A stretch of 64,000 nucleotides of DNA from Litoditis marina (GCA_964036275.1 OZ038440.1:10453690-10517689); one strand, 5' to 3'; positions 37,801 to 50,136 are shown, counted from the first letter of the stretch. Notes: a model not told the origin generated them from the sequence alone. Made by a program: numbers and translations.

Positions 37801-40800
37801 GATTGGTGGATGAAAGAGTACGGAAACAGATTCGCCACTTTCCTTTTGGTGCTGAAGACTGCGGAAAGGGGAGGCGGTGAGTGCTTTCACAGATTTTCTA
37901 CTTGATTGATGCATTCTGCTCGATTTACTAAGTGATTCTTGTATTTGTTGAATGATTCTACGCTACAACCTCAAAAAATGTTTTTTTGTGAAGTTTGTTA
38001 TTATCAACTAAAAATAACCAGCACATGCTTGCTACCTGTTCAAAGGTTAAACTTTTGAGAATGAAATCACGTTTCTACAAACTTGTCGATCATGTCGACT
38101 AGACAAGTATGAAAATGAGGCTGCCCACGACGTGGTTACCGCCTATTTGGCATGTTTGAAAATTAGCTGGCACGTAGACCAAATTGATACGAAACGTATA
38201 TTGTTACCCTCTCCCAAAACTCTAAATTTGGTACAAAAAGCGCGGATCACAATTAATTATTGCAACTAATTCTATGTTTTATCTATTTCAGGTACCGTTT
38301 TCCCCAAAATCGACACAACCGTTCAGCCGAGTCCTGGTGACGTCATATTCTGGTTGAACATGAATACCTCAGGCGACATGGTAATTTTTACTTTTCATTT
38401 ACGATTGTACATTTTAACATAATTTTCTAGACACTTGATTTTCTATTGCCCCTATCTTATTGTTGATTAAACTTATATTCTATTTTATTAAAACTTAGTT
38501 TGATTAAATTGCAAATGTAATGCTCTTTTCAGGCCGAACTCTCTCTGCACGGGGGTTGTCCCATATATGAGGGTCAGAAGATAGCCGCCACAATTTGGAT
38601 TCGAAAACGAGGCCAGGAAATTCTGACGCAGGCTTCGGAAGAAAACTTCGACACTCGACATTTCACTGATCCGAAACCGTTACCGCAAAGTTCGTACGGA
38701 ATGTTTTTGAACGGCCAACAAATTAGTTATTGATTTTCCATTTTCCTATTTTGTCTATACATTTCGGGTTGTTACTGGTATTAGAATTTCTTATAGAAGT
38801 TCTTTTGTTTGTCGATAAATGTTCTGATATCATAGTGTTGATGAAAAACAATTGATGTGTTGATACATGGATATAATTCGAAGATGGTTAACGTTTGGAA
38901 GTTTTGTGAGTGAACATAAAGTTTTGCTGGTACGAGTTCCATAAATTTCTTCAATTATCAGGTTATTGCGTTACAGTCGTGAAGTTTGCTTTCAAAATCG
39001 ACTATCATGTGTTGACATCTTTTCACTAGACGTCGTTCCATACAACTAACCATTGGGACAGCAGACTGTGGTTTCCTTGGTCTCCCCTACGTGACACCAA
39101 TGTTTGTCGGGACACGTCATAGTCGCAGAGCAGGTTGTCAATCGGACCTGTAGCTCGGAATGACTTTAGACTAAACGGCTAACCAAGATCGTATGATCTA
39201 CTTCACAAAAGATGTTTTTGTGCACAATATGAAATTCAAAACTCTTTGTGATATAATAAGTCAGACATTTTACAAAAGTAAGGTAATTGGATATACTTCA
39301 AAATGTGTTGACAAAACCTTATAGGGGTTATGAAGCAGTTGCATCCAACAATGATTGTATTGTTGTGGTCCGCTGTGTTTGTAGTTTGATGCCGTTGCAT
39401 TTGAGGGTGTTGTTCGCATATTGCGCGGTGTTCACAAATCCTACTACTATTCCATATATGTGTCAGAACTTGATTTTTTTTTTCAAACAATAAACTTACA
39501 GTGTGTTTCAATGAGCTGAAGGAGATTGGGCATGGGTTCACTTGCACCGGACACTTGTTCTCACATTCATCTTGGGTCAGGAAGTTATTCTTAAATAGAA
39601 AACAAGGTTACATGTTATATGCTCCAAAAGCAAAAACATCGAAGAGGTTCAACTCAAGTTCACTTTAAAACGAGAAAAACGACCGTTTAATAAATATTGA
39701 ATACTAAGTCGCACCGCACTATGTTTTATGGGTTTTCCTAATTAACTCAATGCTTAGTTAAAATTAAAGATTCAGCTGAGTTGAGCTCACCGCATTTCCC
39801 TTCAATCCACGGAATGCGAATTCGACACATTGTCTAGATGCAGCATCGAAGTAGAATCTGTAAAAATGCGTTGAGGTATGAGTACGGGAAGCAATTGATA
39901 GAATAACGACAAGTAATTGGAAAGTACATACCCTGAACTAAAATTGAAATGTGTTTAAATAGGTGAGGAAGAAGGTTCAATGTCCTCCAATGTGTTTAGC
40001 ATATTTGTTCCAACGAGGGGAAAGGGTGAGGTGAAATGCGGATCAATCAGGAAGAGTGGCGTGTGAGTATCAAAAACTAAAACCAAAGTGATATCTACCT
40101 TGTGAGAGCAAGAGGTCCTTCACCGGGTGTCATTACATGAATGCAGGGGTCCGAGCGGCCGGGACAACACATGGTTGTGGAAGGGTCTGGTCCTATAAAG
40201 ATCCAATTTTTGCTAGTTCAAACTATGAAAATGTGTTGTATTAAGCAAACATTTATACAACGAGCTGGTTTCATCAATTTTACACTTAGTACCATTGGTT
40301 TTGACCTGTTTGTATTGGTTTTGACCTGTTTGTGTGTCTGTGTAAATGTTGCTTCCAATCAAATAGGAATGTGATGGAGTTCTTTCAACATTGATCTGAA
40401 ATTGATTCACTTGAATAAGTACCTGGATGACACCAATGTGTCATTGGGCATGAGTCCTGATTGGTGGCATCACAGGGCTGGGGACGTCCGTTGGGCAGAA
40501 GGTATGGGTCCCCACTGGGACAGGCATTTACCCAGACGGGGCACGTCGCCTCACAATGCTCCCGCAGCAGGAAGTTATTCTCGTTGCCTCCCATTCCTAG
40601 AAAAAGTGCTTGATATAATTAGCATTAGAAAATGGAATTTACTGTAAATTCCATTTAGTTTGTATGAATGCCGGGAACAAAGATCTATGAAGAGAGAAAC
40701 TGAGAGCAGTTCGTTATTGGGTTCAAAGCCTCCTCACACCATAGCATTTCTTTTATGTTCAACACTGATTGAACTGCAGTTTACTTCATGTCTTTGGAAC

Positions 40801-43800
40801 TGAGAACTAATTTTCTAATTATCCCTTAGCGCACAGTTTTCATTGAACAGTTTTGAACGCGACGGTCACTGATTTCTCTCGGCGTACCTTTGTAAGTAAA
40901 CGGTTGGCATTGTCGAGTTTGTTGATTGTAGAACCAGCGACTCATTGCTTGAGTTCCTTTGCCTTCCTGAAAAAAAAATTGTTTAATATAGGCTTCACGT
41001 GACGTTTAAACTCAACTGGAAGTCATGTTATTTGTTTTTAAGTGAGATCGAGAACAAAGCCCTTTCTATTACGACCTTCCGTACTCATGAATTTTTCATG
41101 CGCTTGATATAATTAATTTATGGACTAATGGTGTTTTTATCATACCTTCACAATAAGAGTGCAGGGATCTCCTTCTGAAGGACAGCAAACTGTCGTTGCA
41201 TCGTCGAACCCAAGATGGCAGAAATAACTGGAAGATGATGATGAACGAAAACAAAAGTGTAACCGGGTTAGTATGTCAACAAATCTCTTTTAAATTTCTT
41301 TTCTTCATTAAATTGATAGTTTCAACGAGTTCAATCAATTGAGCCGACGTATTGTCTAAAATGAGAGTGAACCGTCTATAATACTTACCCATTTGAACAA
41401 GGCGCTCCCTGGTGACATTGAAATGGTCGTTGATCTTGTGTCAGAATTGGCTGACCAACTGCACAAGGATTCACCCATACCGGGCAGGTGGACTGGAATT
41501 ATTCAATCTATATAAATGAAACATGTCTCTAAATCACGCGAAAACATCACATCAACTAGCCCATATCTCATGCACTTTTGTACTTTGTACTTTGTTAGCA
41601 CATTGTCCCTTGATGATAAGCAATATTGGAAGATTACGGATCCCACTAACCTCACAACTCTCCCTGGTCATGAAGTTGTTCCTGTTTCCCTTCGATCCAA
41701 GATAGTTGAATGCCAGACATGCTCTGGCGGAGGGGTCATAGTAAAACCGAGTGAGAGCCGCCTCACCCTCACCCTTCATCATGATTTCTTCGCAAGGACT
41801 GCTGCCTAAGAAGAAATACTTCCAATCAAGTACTTTCAGTTTCTGTTATTCAAATCCACCACAATCGTTCTGAGTAAAAAAAATCAAACTCCGAACTCTG
41901 ATTATTTCGCACAACCACTCCTATTCTGAGTTCAAACTACGACAGCTGAGTCAAGAACAGATGGAGTATGTATGAAAGATCGTTTTCGCTTTGTCAGAAG
42001 AACGCAAACTAGCAGACTTCACAAGTTTATTTTGACAAGGTTGCTTCATTTTGACTCAGCTGACCGTAGCATGTATTCGTTTTTTGACTACACAAACAAA
42101 CAGTTCTATGTCAGCTCTATTAAAAACACACAAACAATATGTGTTTCTTTCAATTAGCATTATGTACCAATAATTGTGTAAATATGTGAATTACGTGCAA
42201 ACCCAGTTAGTTCGAACTGATAAACCTTCACCACATGTGTTACAAAAATCAATATGATGTTAGTTCAAAATACACAACACATGTTGAGAACTGAACAAAT
42301 ATTCATGCTTATCATATTTTATGCACAGAGACATGTGTATAGCTAGATAGGTGGAATACAAACTACAATTTCAATTTCACGTCCAATCTCAGTGAATACT
42401 TAGCAAAAATTGCATTTCCATCAACAAAACCTGTGCTGTATCATGTCTCCGTGGTAACCATTCGTACCGTACCCACCTTTTTATTCTGACAACCTTCCAC
42501 CGACACCGTTTCATGCAGTGCCCTTGTGCTTAATGGGAATTGAGACTGAAATTGGATGTGTTGGTGCATGCTGTTAGGGGGAAAACGTGTTATTGACACC
42601 AATGGGATTGGGGGATGTTAGTAGAATGTACCGTCACCGTCGAGTGAGGAGATGTATGTGTAATAAACAATGATAGAAATCAATAATGGTCATACAAAAT
42701 ATTGTTCAACAAATGTTCATCAGTGGAGAGAACCGATTTGTACTCTCTGGTTACCCGAGTAACCAACTTACCTATCGCCTGACAACAAACGGAAGTGGTT
42801 GCGTCGGCCCCAACGTGACAATAGTGGCCACTGGGGCAGACTGAGGGGTTGGAAGCAGAACACTGGACTGTGACACCCTGTGAACGGTAGGGAGTACCGA
42901 CGCGGCATGGGTTTACTGGAAACGTTTTAGTTTTCAAGTTTATTTGGCCTTTTTTATATTTGGATGAATTTTCGCAATCACCCTACAAGTTTCAGGAATA
43001 ATCGAGTTTTGTGGTACCAGCGTTGGAAACAAACCGAGTAGTGCGAATAAGATTCAAATTTGTTTTGTTTTAAGGTTCGCGTTTGATTTTAAAACAACAA
43101 GTCCTAAGAAAAAAATTTTCAACGTTAATCTTCACGTTTGGCTGAAACGTGAACTTTAGTTCACCACCAGTGTAAAACCGACCTCTGCAAGAGTTCTCGC
43201 ATTCTTGTTGGGTTTGGAAGTTGTTTTCGTTTCCCTGAAGTCCCTTGTAGACACACGTCTGACACTGTTGCGTCAATGGGTTGAAATACCAGCTGAAAAA
43301 ATGATTTAATACACATTTGAAATTGTGGATTCTGCAATCAACATAAGACTCAAAGATTTTTTGAATTATGAAGGAACGGGACCAAGACAAATCACAACAA
43401 TCTGCTTCTACAAAGATCTGTGACATGTATGATAATCACCGCCGCGTAACGAAGCAACGTGAATGAATCAATATGAAGTATGAATACGATGCTAGAACTG
43501 TCACCCACCGTTGCAAGTTAGCGTTACCGATTCCAATATTGAGTGGTTGGTGACAACGGTCGACGGCTGCTGCAAACAACCACATAACAACAAAACTACA
43601 ATAAAAAGTAACAATACTACTACAAGCAACAATAACTTTTATGAATACGTAAATGGTATGAAATTTGGTGTGTTGTGGTGTGTACAAAAAAGGCAAAATG
43701 TTGATTCACCGAATATTAGAAACCTATGTTTTGTGCAGGAAACATTTGCACTTCTGCTCACCTGGTTTCGGGCAGCATACGGTAGTTTGTGCTGTGGCGC

Positions 43801-46800
43801 CAATATGACAGTAACCGTTGGAGCTGCAAGAACCAGCAGACGGGTTGCACTGAGACTGTGGACCGCTCGTTGCCACTGCGCATGGGTTGGGGGATTCTAA
43901 AATACTTTTATTAGAAATAAAACTGAGTTATCACTGAAGGTCACCATATTGAACAAATTATCGTATGAAAAATAATATTTTTTTGGTGAACTCCAGTTTG
44001 AACTTCTTGAAACCCAGCCCAACTAGTGCCAAAACCGTCTGATACCCGGGTTGGTTAGCAACATGCAAACTACAACTTTCAGTCGCTTTAAATCGCGAAA
44101 CACAAAAAAAGTGTTTTTGTCATCAAGTAAAGATGTAAGCAAAGACATTATTTTGTAATTGTAAGTAGATTATAGAAACATGTTAGTAGCTGAGGTACAT
44201 GCGTCCGTCCCGATGTGAGTGATCGTGAAATGTTCTTTTTGTGTCCAAAAAGAGTAAAATTGGCAAAAGTTTGTCCAAATTTTCTATGTATTTCACGATC
44301 CCATTTTCAAAGCGTGCTCTGCGAAGGAACCTGGGCATTGTGCCTGACACTCTTCCAGGGTGAGGAAGTTGTTTCGGTTGCCGGCTGAGCCGAAGTAGAC
44401 GAACTCCTGGCAGATCTTGATCGCCTTGTTGAAGAAGAACCGCGTCAGCTGCACGGCCCCGACTCCCTGTTCCTTGTCTTGTGAGCAAGGATCGACTGTA
44501 AGCGAGCACACACACAGTTTAGCAACACAACACATAATTTCAATTGCAAACCAGAAAAGAATCGCGCGAAACGTGAAGAAAATGTGTTTAGAATCCTCTC
44601 GTTTCACGTGAGATTTATGATCTACAAAAAAGTGAATGATGTGATCTACAATCTCAGCTGTAGAACAAGAATAACTGTGAGACTGTAAAGTAAGAGTTCT
44701 AGCATAAATGGCTCAGCACATTTGAAAAATGATTTTTCAACATTGATTCAATGTTTCTGAACTTTGACCCTGAAAGTAAGAAAGAGAATTCGTTCACTAG
44801 AAAACAAAATCCTATAAAAGGGTATTGACTTGGGGGAGAACACACTGCAGCAATAGCTCTGCCACACTGGGTGTCAGCAAGCAAATTATGTGGGCTGGCA
44901 GCTAGCATGAAAGCTGTAAACTGCAACGTGGTAGCAACGTGGTAGCTGGGTGGTGGTCGAAGGCTTCAGGGAGGCGACAGCGAGCAAATGATTTCCTCAA
45001 GTAGTAACCTGGTTGTGGAGTGGGCACGAGGAATGGTGCGTCTGGAGCACATTTCTGCTGACACTGCTGTTCCGATTCGAATACGTTGCCGTAGCCGCCC
45101 TCCCCTCTATAGAGGAAGGGACGACATTGGGAGCTGATCGGGTCGAAGTAGAAACGCGGAATGAAGTATTTGCCGTGGCCGGAAGAAAACGGACGCAGAC
45201 AACAGGAGCACGCCGGCAGACGCGCGGCAGCCGGATTCGGGTTGAAAGACAACTCAGAAGGGGGACTTGTGACTAAATCAAATTATCAGGAGCCATAGAA
45301 CGTCCTTGTTGCATGTTACACATCCAAACTCATTTGTTAAGCCACAAAAAATCAAGACACTGCAACGATTTTCGTTTTGTTGGTATAAGTTCGACACGTT
45401 GTGCCCACCATAAGCGTGGTCTCACGAATTTGAGAGCTGTTAATGTGTTGGCACATTTAACTCAAAAACAAACTGTTACTACTCACTCTATGTTGCCATT
45501 ATTAGTAGTTTATCGAAGCAAAGTTACTAATTATTGTTGAGATCACAATGTTGTTTTTCTCGTCGAAGTGCTCTGCACTTTCAGAAAACAAAGAGCTCAT
45601 TCTTATGACGCAAACAGGCACCGCACAAATAAAAATATACACAATGTGTGAAAATACCCAGTAAAAACATCAACTGCACGAGAAGTATAGTATTCTTCAC
45701 AAGTTTGTGAGGTAATTGTCCGAAACAAACGATCTGAAAAACCTCTGTGTCAACTTTTCTCTCAAATGATTGCTCACCTTCACAAACTGTTTGACAGCTC
45801 TGGAATGTTTGGAAGTTGTTTCCATTACCACAGCAACCTGACCAGTAGAACAGCTCACACCGTCCACGGGCCGGGTTGAAGTACCTGAAAACCGATATTC
45901 GGGAATTATCAAATTTCAGTTGTAGTTTGGTCTGTGACACAGCACAATTTTCTAACTTCGGTTCAGGAGGTCCTAATTTAACACTACAAGTACAGCGCAT
46001 TTAAACCAAACTATTTCTTTCATTCATCTAAAAACGTTTAATTTTTAATATACAGTGTGAATTAGTGTTCGGGACGTTTTTTTGGGATATATTGCAGTTT
46101 CCAATAATGAACAGTTTACCATCTTGGAATTCTGTAGGGGCCGGTCCCGATTTGTTGAGGCAGCGTACACGACTGACCAGATGGGACTTGTGATCGTGGT
46201 GCTGCAAATATAATGTATAAATGAGAATATAATGATTAAGTGCTATAACCATATTGGTATATATTACGTTTGAGAAGCAAGATAGATGAAAATACGACAG
46301 TTTACTTGTCTCGTTGTTCTTGTTGAGTGCCATTTCGTTGCAAATAAAGGTAAGCTCAAGGAAAGTGATGAAAACTAAGAGAATAAGAGAGAAAAAGAGT
46401 ATAGAAAGTGATACGTTTCGCCTCTCTTAACGCTCCTAGGTGTGTCACTGAATACAGCTCTTAGAGCTCTGATTTTGAGGAAACGCTAGAAGTGAGATAG
46501 TACATTTTGTAACTATTGTTTCCCTAAACCCGACTGTGATTACGTATTACAATGGTCGTACGAGAGTTTTTTCTGTTAGTGTTCGAACAAGGAAATGCCA
46601 ATGTGTGGCCAAGTAAGAAACTCGCACGCCCGTTCTCAAGTTGGGACTTTTTTCATGATAGCTGCAAACAATACGCACTCAAGACCCGAAAGGGGTGGGG
46701 TAAACAGTACTGGTAAGCAGATCTGCTCAGAGTTTAGGGTGTGATATGATTGTGAATTCAATACTTTCCACATGTTTGCCATTCTTCCCCCCCCCCCCCC

Positions 46801-47424
46801 CCCCCCTCTAGGGATGTACTTGAAATGAGCACGAAAATATGTCGGAAAAAGTTATAAATGTTGCAGGTTCGTCGGCTTTGATAGCAAAATAAAAGCAAAT
46901 GGAAACTATTATAGAACGATTTAAACAAATATTTTGAAAAAGCTACCTGTTTGATATTGGCGGAAAGAGTATCCTCCACTGGGAGTCGCGGGACGGACCA
47001 ATGAATCGGAATGCGCTGTGGTGTTGTGCTGCAAATATGAGAGTTGACAATTTCAGAGTTGTAGTTTGATCTGTGTACACAATACAAGGTTTGACTCGGA
47101 AATAACACGCAGTGGGTTCAAACAACAGTCACATCAGAACAAAACTATACGAATCGTTATTGTTTGCATTTTCTAGAGCGATTCCATTATGAACGGTATT
47201 CTCATATTACACTCATGTTGTTTTCTATCTGGGTTCTGGTGGACCCCTCGTTCCAAATACATGAAATTGTTGGTATTTTGTATTTACATGAGGAATAGCA
47301 ATAGAGTTTATTGTCTCACCTGATCTGACCCAAATAACATAGATTTCATGGCAGTCATGAACATGCCATCGTTGGCAGCTACTACTGACACCAGCACTAA
47401 TAAGCCGCACCACCGCGGTAACAT
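22890..47424 (-). CDS. giant secreted Kunitz / lustrin-repeat protein (42 exons)
   Basis: About 1742 residues. Exons: 47424-47320, 47028-46947, 46201-46120, 45884-45778, 45272-45009, 44495-44331, 43896-43762, 43569-43509, 43292-43183, 42915-42772, 41805-41651, 41492-41389, 41227-41146, 40966-40888, 40596-40423, 40192-40099, 39857-39791, 39589-39500, 39147-39051, 31820-31733, 31449-31364, 31167-31030, 30424-30325, 30023-29956, 29672-29523, 29266-29093, 28793-28458, 28145-28011, 27754-27609, 27278-27110, 26592-26447, 26365-26291, 26174-26078, 25915-25833, 25641-25557, 25369-25214, 24971-24804, 24566-24426, 24202-24038, 23733-23590, 23328-23232, 22974-22890. Every phase agrees. A signal peptide ([17 protein letters not shown]) is followed by 17 Kunitz domains (K1-K17). 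After K3 they alternate strictly with 14 lustrin-type repeats (NPC...CxxxxxxCPxxxxCHxGA...VCC). K3-K16 keep the RWYY and GNxNNF motifs but lack Cys14 and Cys38; only K17 (GPCR, FGGC) is canonical. TTCCAG lies 1 nt before the ATG, a possible trans-splice site. Exon 6 has a poor donor (GTTCCT). Likely an extracellular-matrix or cuticle protein. Confidence 0.9.
32367..34506 (+). CDS. prolyl 4-hydroxylase alpha-like, nested copy 1 (6 exons)
   Basis: Exons 32367-32505, 32718-32872, 33179-33319, 33628-33766, 33986-34126 and 34358-34506 encode 287 residues. There is a signal peptide ([17 protein letters not shown]), then a short N-terminal region ([12 protein letters not shown]), ANSTWVGH, and the 2-oxoglutarate/Fe(II) dioxygenase core. 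The Fe ligands are HxD in YAPHFDYL and the distal His in SLHAACPI; the 2-oxoglutarate-binding Lys is in GTKIGATLWVR. The protein would hydroxylate prolines in secretory-pathway proteins such as collagens. It is shorter than vertebrate alpha subunits, lacking their peptide-binding domain, like the nematode PHY-3/PHY-4 group. The whole gene lies in intron 19 of the large Kunitz gene, opposite strand. The acceptor before exon 3 (ATCCCCAG) is unusual. The stop codon overlaps an AATAAA. Confidence 0.88.
34507..36256. other. spacer between nested hydroxylase genes
   Basis: I see no supported gene. There is a TATAAATG at about 34972 followed by a 49-codon frame (ATG near 35054) without further support, a short TATC run near 35120-35137, a 62-codon frame at 35604-35792 that I do not recognise, and the 26-bp tandem array at 36006-36109. 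Confidence 0.4.
36006..36109. repeat. four perfect or near-perfect 26-bp tandem repeats
   Basis: The unit CTCTACAAAACTATACTCTA plus GAGAAC occurs four times with a single mismatch. Each unit contains CTCTAGAG, a small palindrome. It lies 150 bp upstream of the hydroxylase copy 2 start, within its promoter region or outron. Confidence 0.9.
36257..38733 (+). CDS. prolyl 4-hydroxylase alpha-like, nested copy 2 (6 exons)
   Basis: Exons 36257-36425, 36766-36920, 37247-37405, 37726-37876, 38292-38380 and 38533-38733 encode 307 residues. A signal peptide ([20 protein letters not shown]) is followed by the same layout as copy 1: [22 protein letters not shown], then [19 protein letters not shown] with the HxD Fe ligands, [16 protein letters not shown] with the distal His, and the 2-oxoglutarate Lys in [11 protein letters not shown]. 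Exon 2 ends in a GC donor (CAG|GCAAGT). TTATCCAG lies 3 nt before the ATG, a good spliced-leader acceptor candidate. The first intron positions match copy 1, while introns in the last third differ, so the pair is an old tandem duplicate. Like copy 1, it is nested in intron 19 of the Kunitz gene. Resembles nematode PHY-3/PHY-4-type enzymes. Confidence 0.9.
36624..36693. mobile_element. mini-MITE, intron 1 of hydroxylase copy 2
   Basis: TTGTAGTTTGATCG and CGATCAAACTACAA are perfect inverted 13-14-bp ends around about 42 bp containing a further palindrome (ATTACATTCGTAAT). It is the best-preserved copy of the family. Confidence 0.75.
46787..46806. repeat. 20-bp poly-C run
   Basis: An uninterrupted C tract in intron 2 of the large Kunitz gene. 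A G10 tract occurs at 8468-8477. Both are rare in an AT-rich genome. Confidence 0.9.
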
Positions 47425-48935
47425 TCTGGAATGGGTATTTATGGTAACTGCAATAGTTATCAGTTATATCGGAGTTAATGTGATGAAAAATGAGAGTTTC
47501 GTAGATGGTTTTTTATTAGTAGAACATCACAAGTGTTGAAATGAGCGATAATCAAAACGACGAAGAGGTAACAAAATGTTATGTTCGACGCAAATAAACA
47601 AAGCTTTTATAATTAGAGCTAATTGGATTCTGAATCGAAACCAATGATTTAATTAAGAGAACATTCGCGCCGATGGGGAAAAGACGGAGACGTTTCGAAG
47701 ATGGTTGAGCTACATCAAAATAGATGAAGAGGAAGAGAGGAAGAGCTAGAAATAATGAGAAAAAAGGAAGAAATAGAGACAAACTGAGTGTCGAAGACAA
47801 AGTAAGATGAACAGAAATAAAGAGTGACAGAGTGAGAAAAACAAAACGACTAGTACTGATACAGCAATTTTCATCACATAGACAAGAGAGCGCACAACCA
47901 AATACTTTGAAACCTAAACAACTCTTGTAATCATGATTTAGCTGCTTGAAACGTTAAAACCGAAACGTGATAATTGCAACAATATGTAGACGAATGTGAG
48001 AGCTAAAATGAGTTCTTCCACAAGCGCTAACCTTTCCTTGGGAGAAGTTCTATATTTCAGCACAATCAAAGGAGACTATAAACATGTACTGTTAAACTTT
48101 CTTGAAGAAGAATAATATGCTTGAATATATATATTCTTTGGTGAACGAATGACTTCCCAGAGACGTAATTCTACACAGGAGCAGAATGAACAACTCTACA
48201 AGTTTACGTAGAATAAAATATGTCTTGGCGGTGATGCGACTTTGAAATACAACTGAAAATAGAGGGGTGATCTATATTTGGGGTATCACATGAAGAATGG
48301 AGAGGGACGAGTTGTCGAGACAAGTCCAGATGAGCCGCGCGACAAACAGAACAAAAACAGAAAAGGCGTCGAAATACGATCCTCAACAAAGGCCAAAATG
48401 GGCAGAAGAGTTGCAAAGAGCACACAAAGTGAGCATCGGGACTGAAGATGTAGGGATTGATTGACTTTTAGTTGTAATTTGCTCACACAAATCACCTATT
48501 TCTCCAAAAGACAACGTAGAGCTAGGCACAAGGGAACGATATGAACGAAAATTTCTAAGACAGATAAACAGATCTTCAGTGAGGTTGAAAAGAGAGGTCG
48601 GTCGTAACGCATTCAATTGGCTTTGCGCATATATTTAGAACCAAACAACTGTTAGCCTCCAAATTAGCAGCACTGCATTAGTTTCCTCAAGTTGATAAGA
48701 GGGCATTTGCGTTATCAGCACATGAAGATGAATGAGTAAGATATTAATAACATCAAGTGTGAACTAGTGTCCTACCAACTACAGTATAGAGGTATAACAA
48801 AGTTTGATCCAAAGTAAAGACGAGTAAACTATAATTGTAAACAATCAGGTCAAACTTATCATCCCAAACAAGACAATACCCCGCCGAACGATTACTGAGA
48901 TGCGTGAGGATGCGCGGCGATGAAACAATGAAGGC
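47425..48935. other. no gene seen; upstream region of the Kunitz gene
   Basis: Open frames on the minus strand (48204-48616) lack splice signals and recognisable motifs. The region may carry promoters for the minus-strand Kunitz gene and for the plus-strand candidate starting at 48936. Confidence 0.4.
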
Positions 48936-49192
48936 ATGTCTCGGGCGGTCGGCGGCAAGCATGGAGTGGGAGGGACACTTTCCGCGGCCGCCGTGACCGG
49001 TCCGCCGCGGCTCTCCGCGCAGGCGTATGCCATGCGTCATGCCGGCTCAAGGGGGGACGTGTCTAGCTTGGACGTCAGCAACTTATTGATCGCGGGTGGT
49101 TCGAGATACGGTAACCCGGTGATGGAACGGTTTCTAGTTGGACGCAAACTGTTGAAGAGCTTTCCCGCGCATGAATGGTCTGAATGTATCTT
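48936..49192 (+). CDS. possible GC-rich first exon of an unidentified gene
   Basis: An ATG preceded by an in-frame stop opens 85 codons ending at a consensus donor (CTT|GTGAGT). The sequence is GC-rich and CpG-rich compared with its surroundings. The translation has a Gly/Ala/Ser-rich start, then MRHAGSRGDVSSLDVSNLL and GNPVMERFLVGRKLL, with strong nematode-like codon choice in the second half. There is no signal peptide, so a cytoplasmic N-terminus is likely. Family unknown. It ends in phase 2, as does the candidate exon at 50075-50136, so the two could be alternative first exons. Confidence 0.4.
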
Positions 49193-50074
49193 GTGAGTTG
49201 ATTTCATGTGATCTGGAGAACTATCGCGCAGGCTGCCGGAAGTTCACGTGAAATTTTTTCTGGTAATGCATATATCACGACAACGTCTGTTTATGGTTTT
49301 TCATATGCCTCTGGTAATGAATTTTGGCCCTTAATTGCCAAAAATGAACTGCAATATCAGCGTTTTGCTCACGTAAATCCGTGAAACTCTCCGGACGCCT
49401 TATCACTTAAAGTCTAGTAAAATTAAATGAAAAATAAATAACTACGCATTACAATTTCCCGAACTCTAACATCCAGTTATAAAGTTTGTTTTGTCACCTT
49501 CGATCTATTTTGGAGAAGTGCGACAAGAACAGGAGAAGTCTAGTGTCTGGCACTTGAGATGACCATCTAAAATAAGCCTCCAGAGCTGTCGAAAGCCTGA
49601 ACATCAAAACAAACGCGCGGCTACATGAAAATGCAGATGGGCGTTTCTAAAAATACGTAACTTCCGAAAGATCATTTTCAGCACTGAGGCACTCCTCGAA
49701 GCAACATTGCAACTATTTCTGGACATTCAATAACTTCAAAAATTAGTTCGAGTATTATATTTATGTTCGATTAACAAAATTGATAAGCGAGTCGTTATCG
49801 TTGAAAATCTTTGAGAGGCGCATAATGGGAAACCGTTTTGATGTTTTATTGTCATTTATGCATTTTATAGTGAAAGTAGGATACCAATTGAGTTTAATCC
49901 CAAGTTAGCCTGATACTCGAAAACATACTTGCATGATATCAGCAGCTGAAGAATGACCTGAGACAATATTACTGGAGATTACGGTATTATCAGGGGAGCG
50001 CGAGGCATTGACCACAGGACAACCATGTTGACATGCACTCTCGACCCCCGGCTCTCACACAAACAGCAGGGATT

Positions 50075-50136
50075 ATGAAAGGGAGAGGGGACCGTTTTAG
50101 ACGCAAACATGATTTCATCATGGTGTCTGATGATAG
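50075..50136 (+). CDS. possible alternative first exon
   Basis: ATG AAA GGG starts MKGRGDRFRRKHDFIMVSDD and ends at a perfect donor (GATAG|GTACGT) in phase 2. It is short, basic and unrecognised. It shares exit phase with 48936-49192. Confidence 0.3.

Noticed and set aside
43511..43900. 129-codon plus-strand frame starting at TTG
   Set aside because: It is the antisense shadow of Kunitz-gene exons 8 and 7.
46758..47108. Minus frame over Kunitz exon 2 (reading [11 protein letters not shown])
   Set aside because: The phase of exons 1 and 3 requires another frame ([14 protein letters not shown]); this is a shadow.
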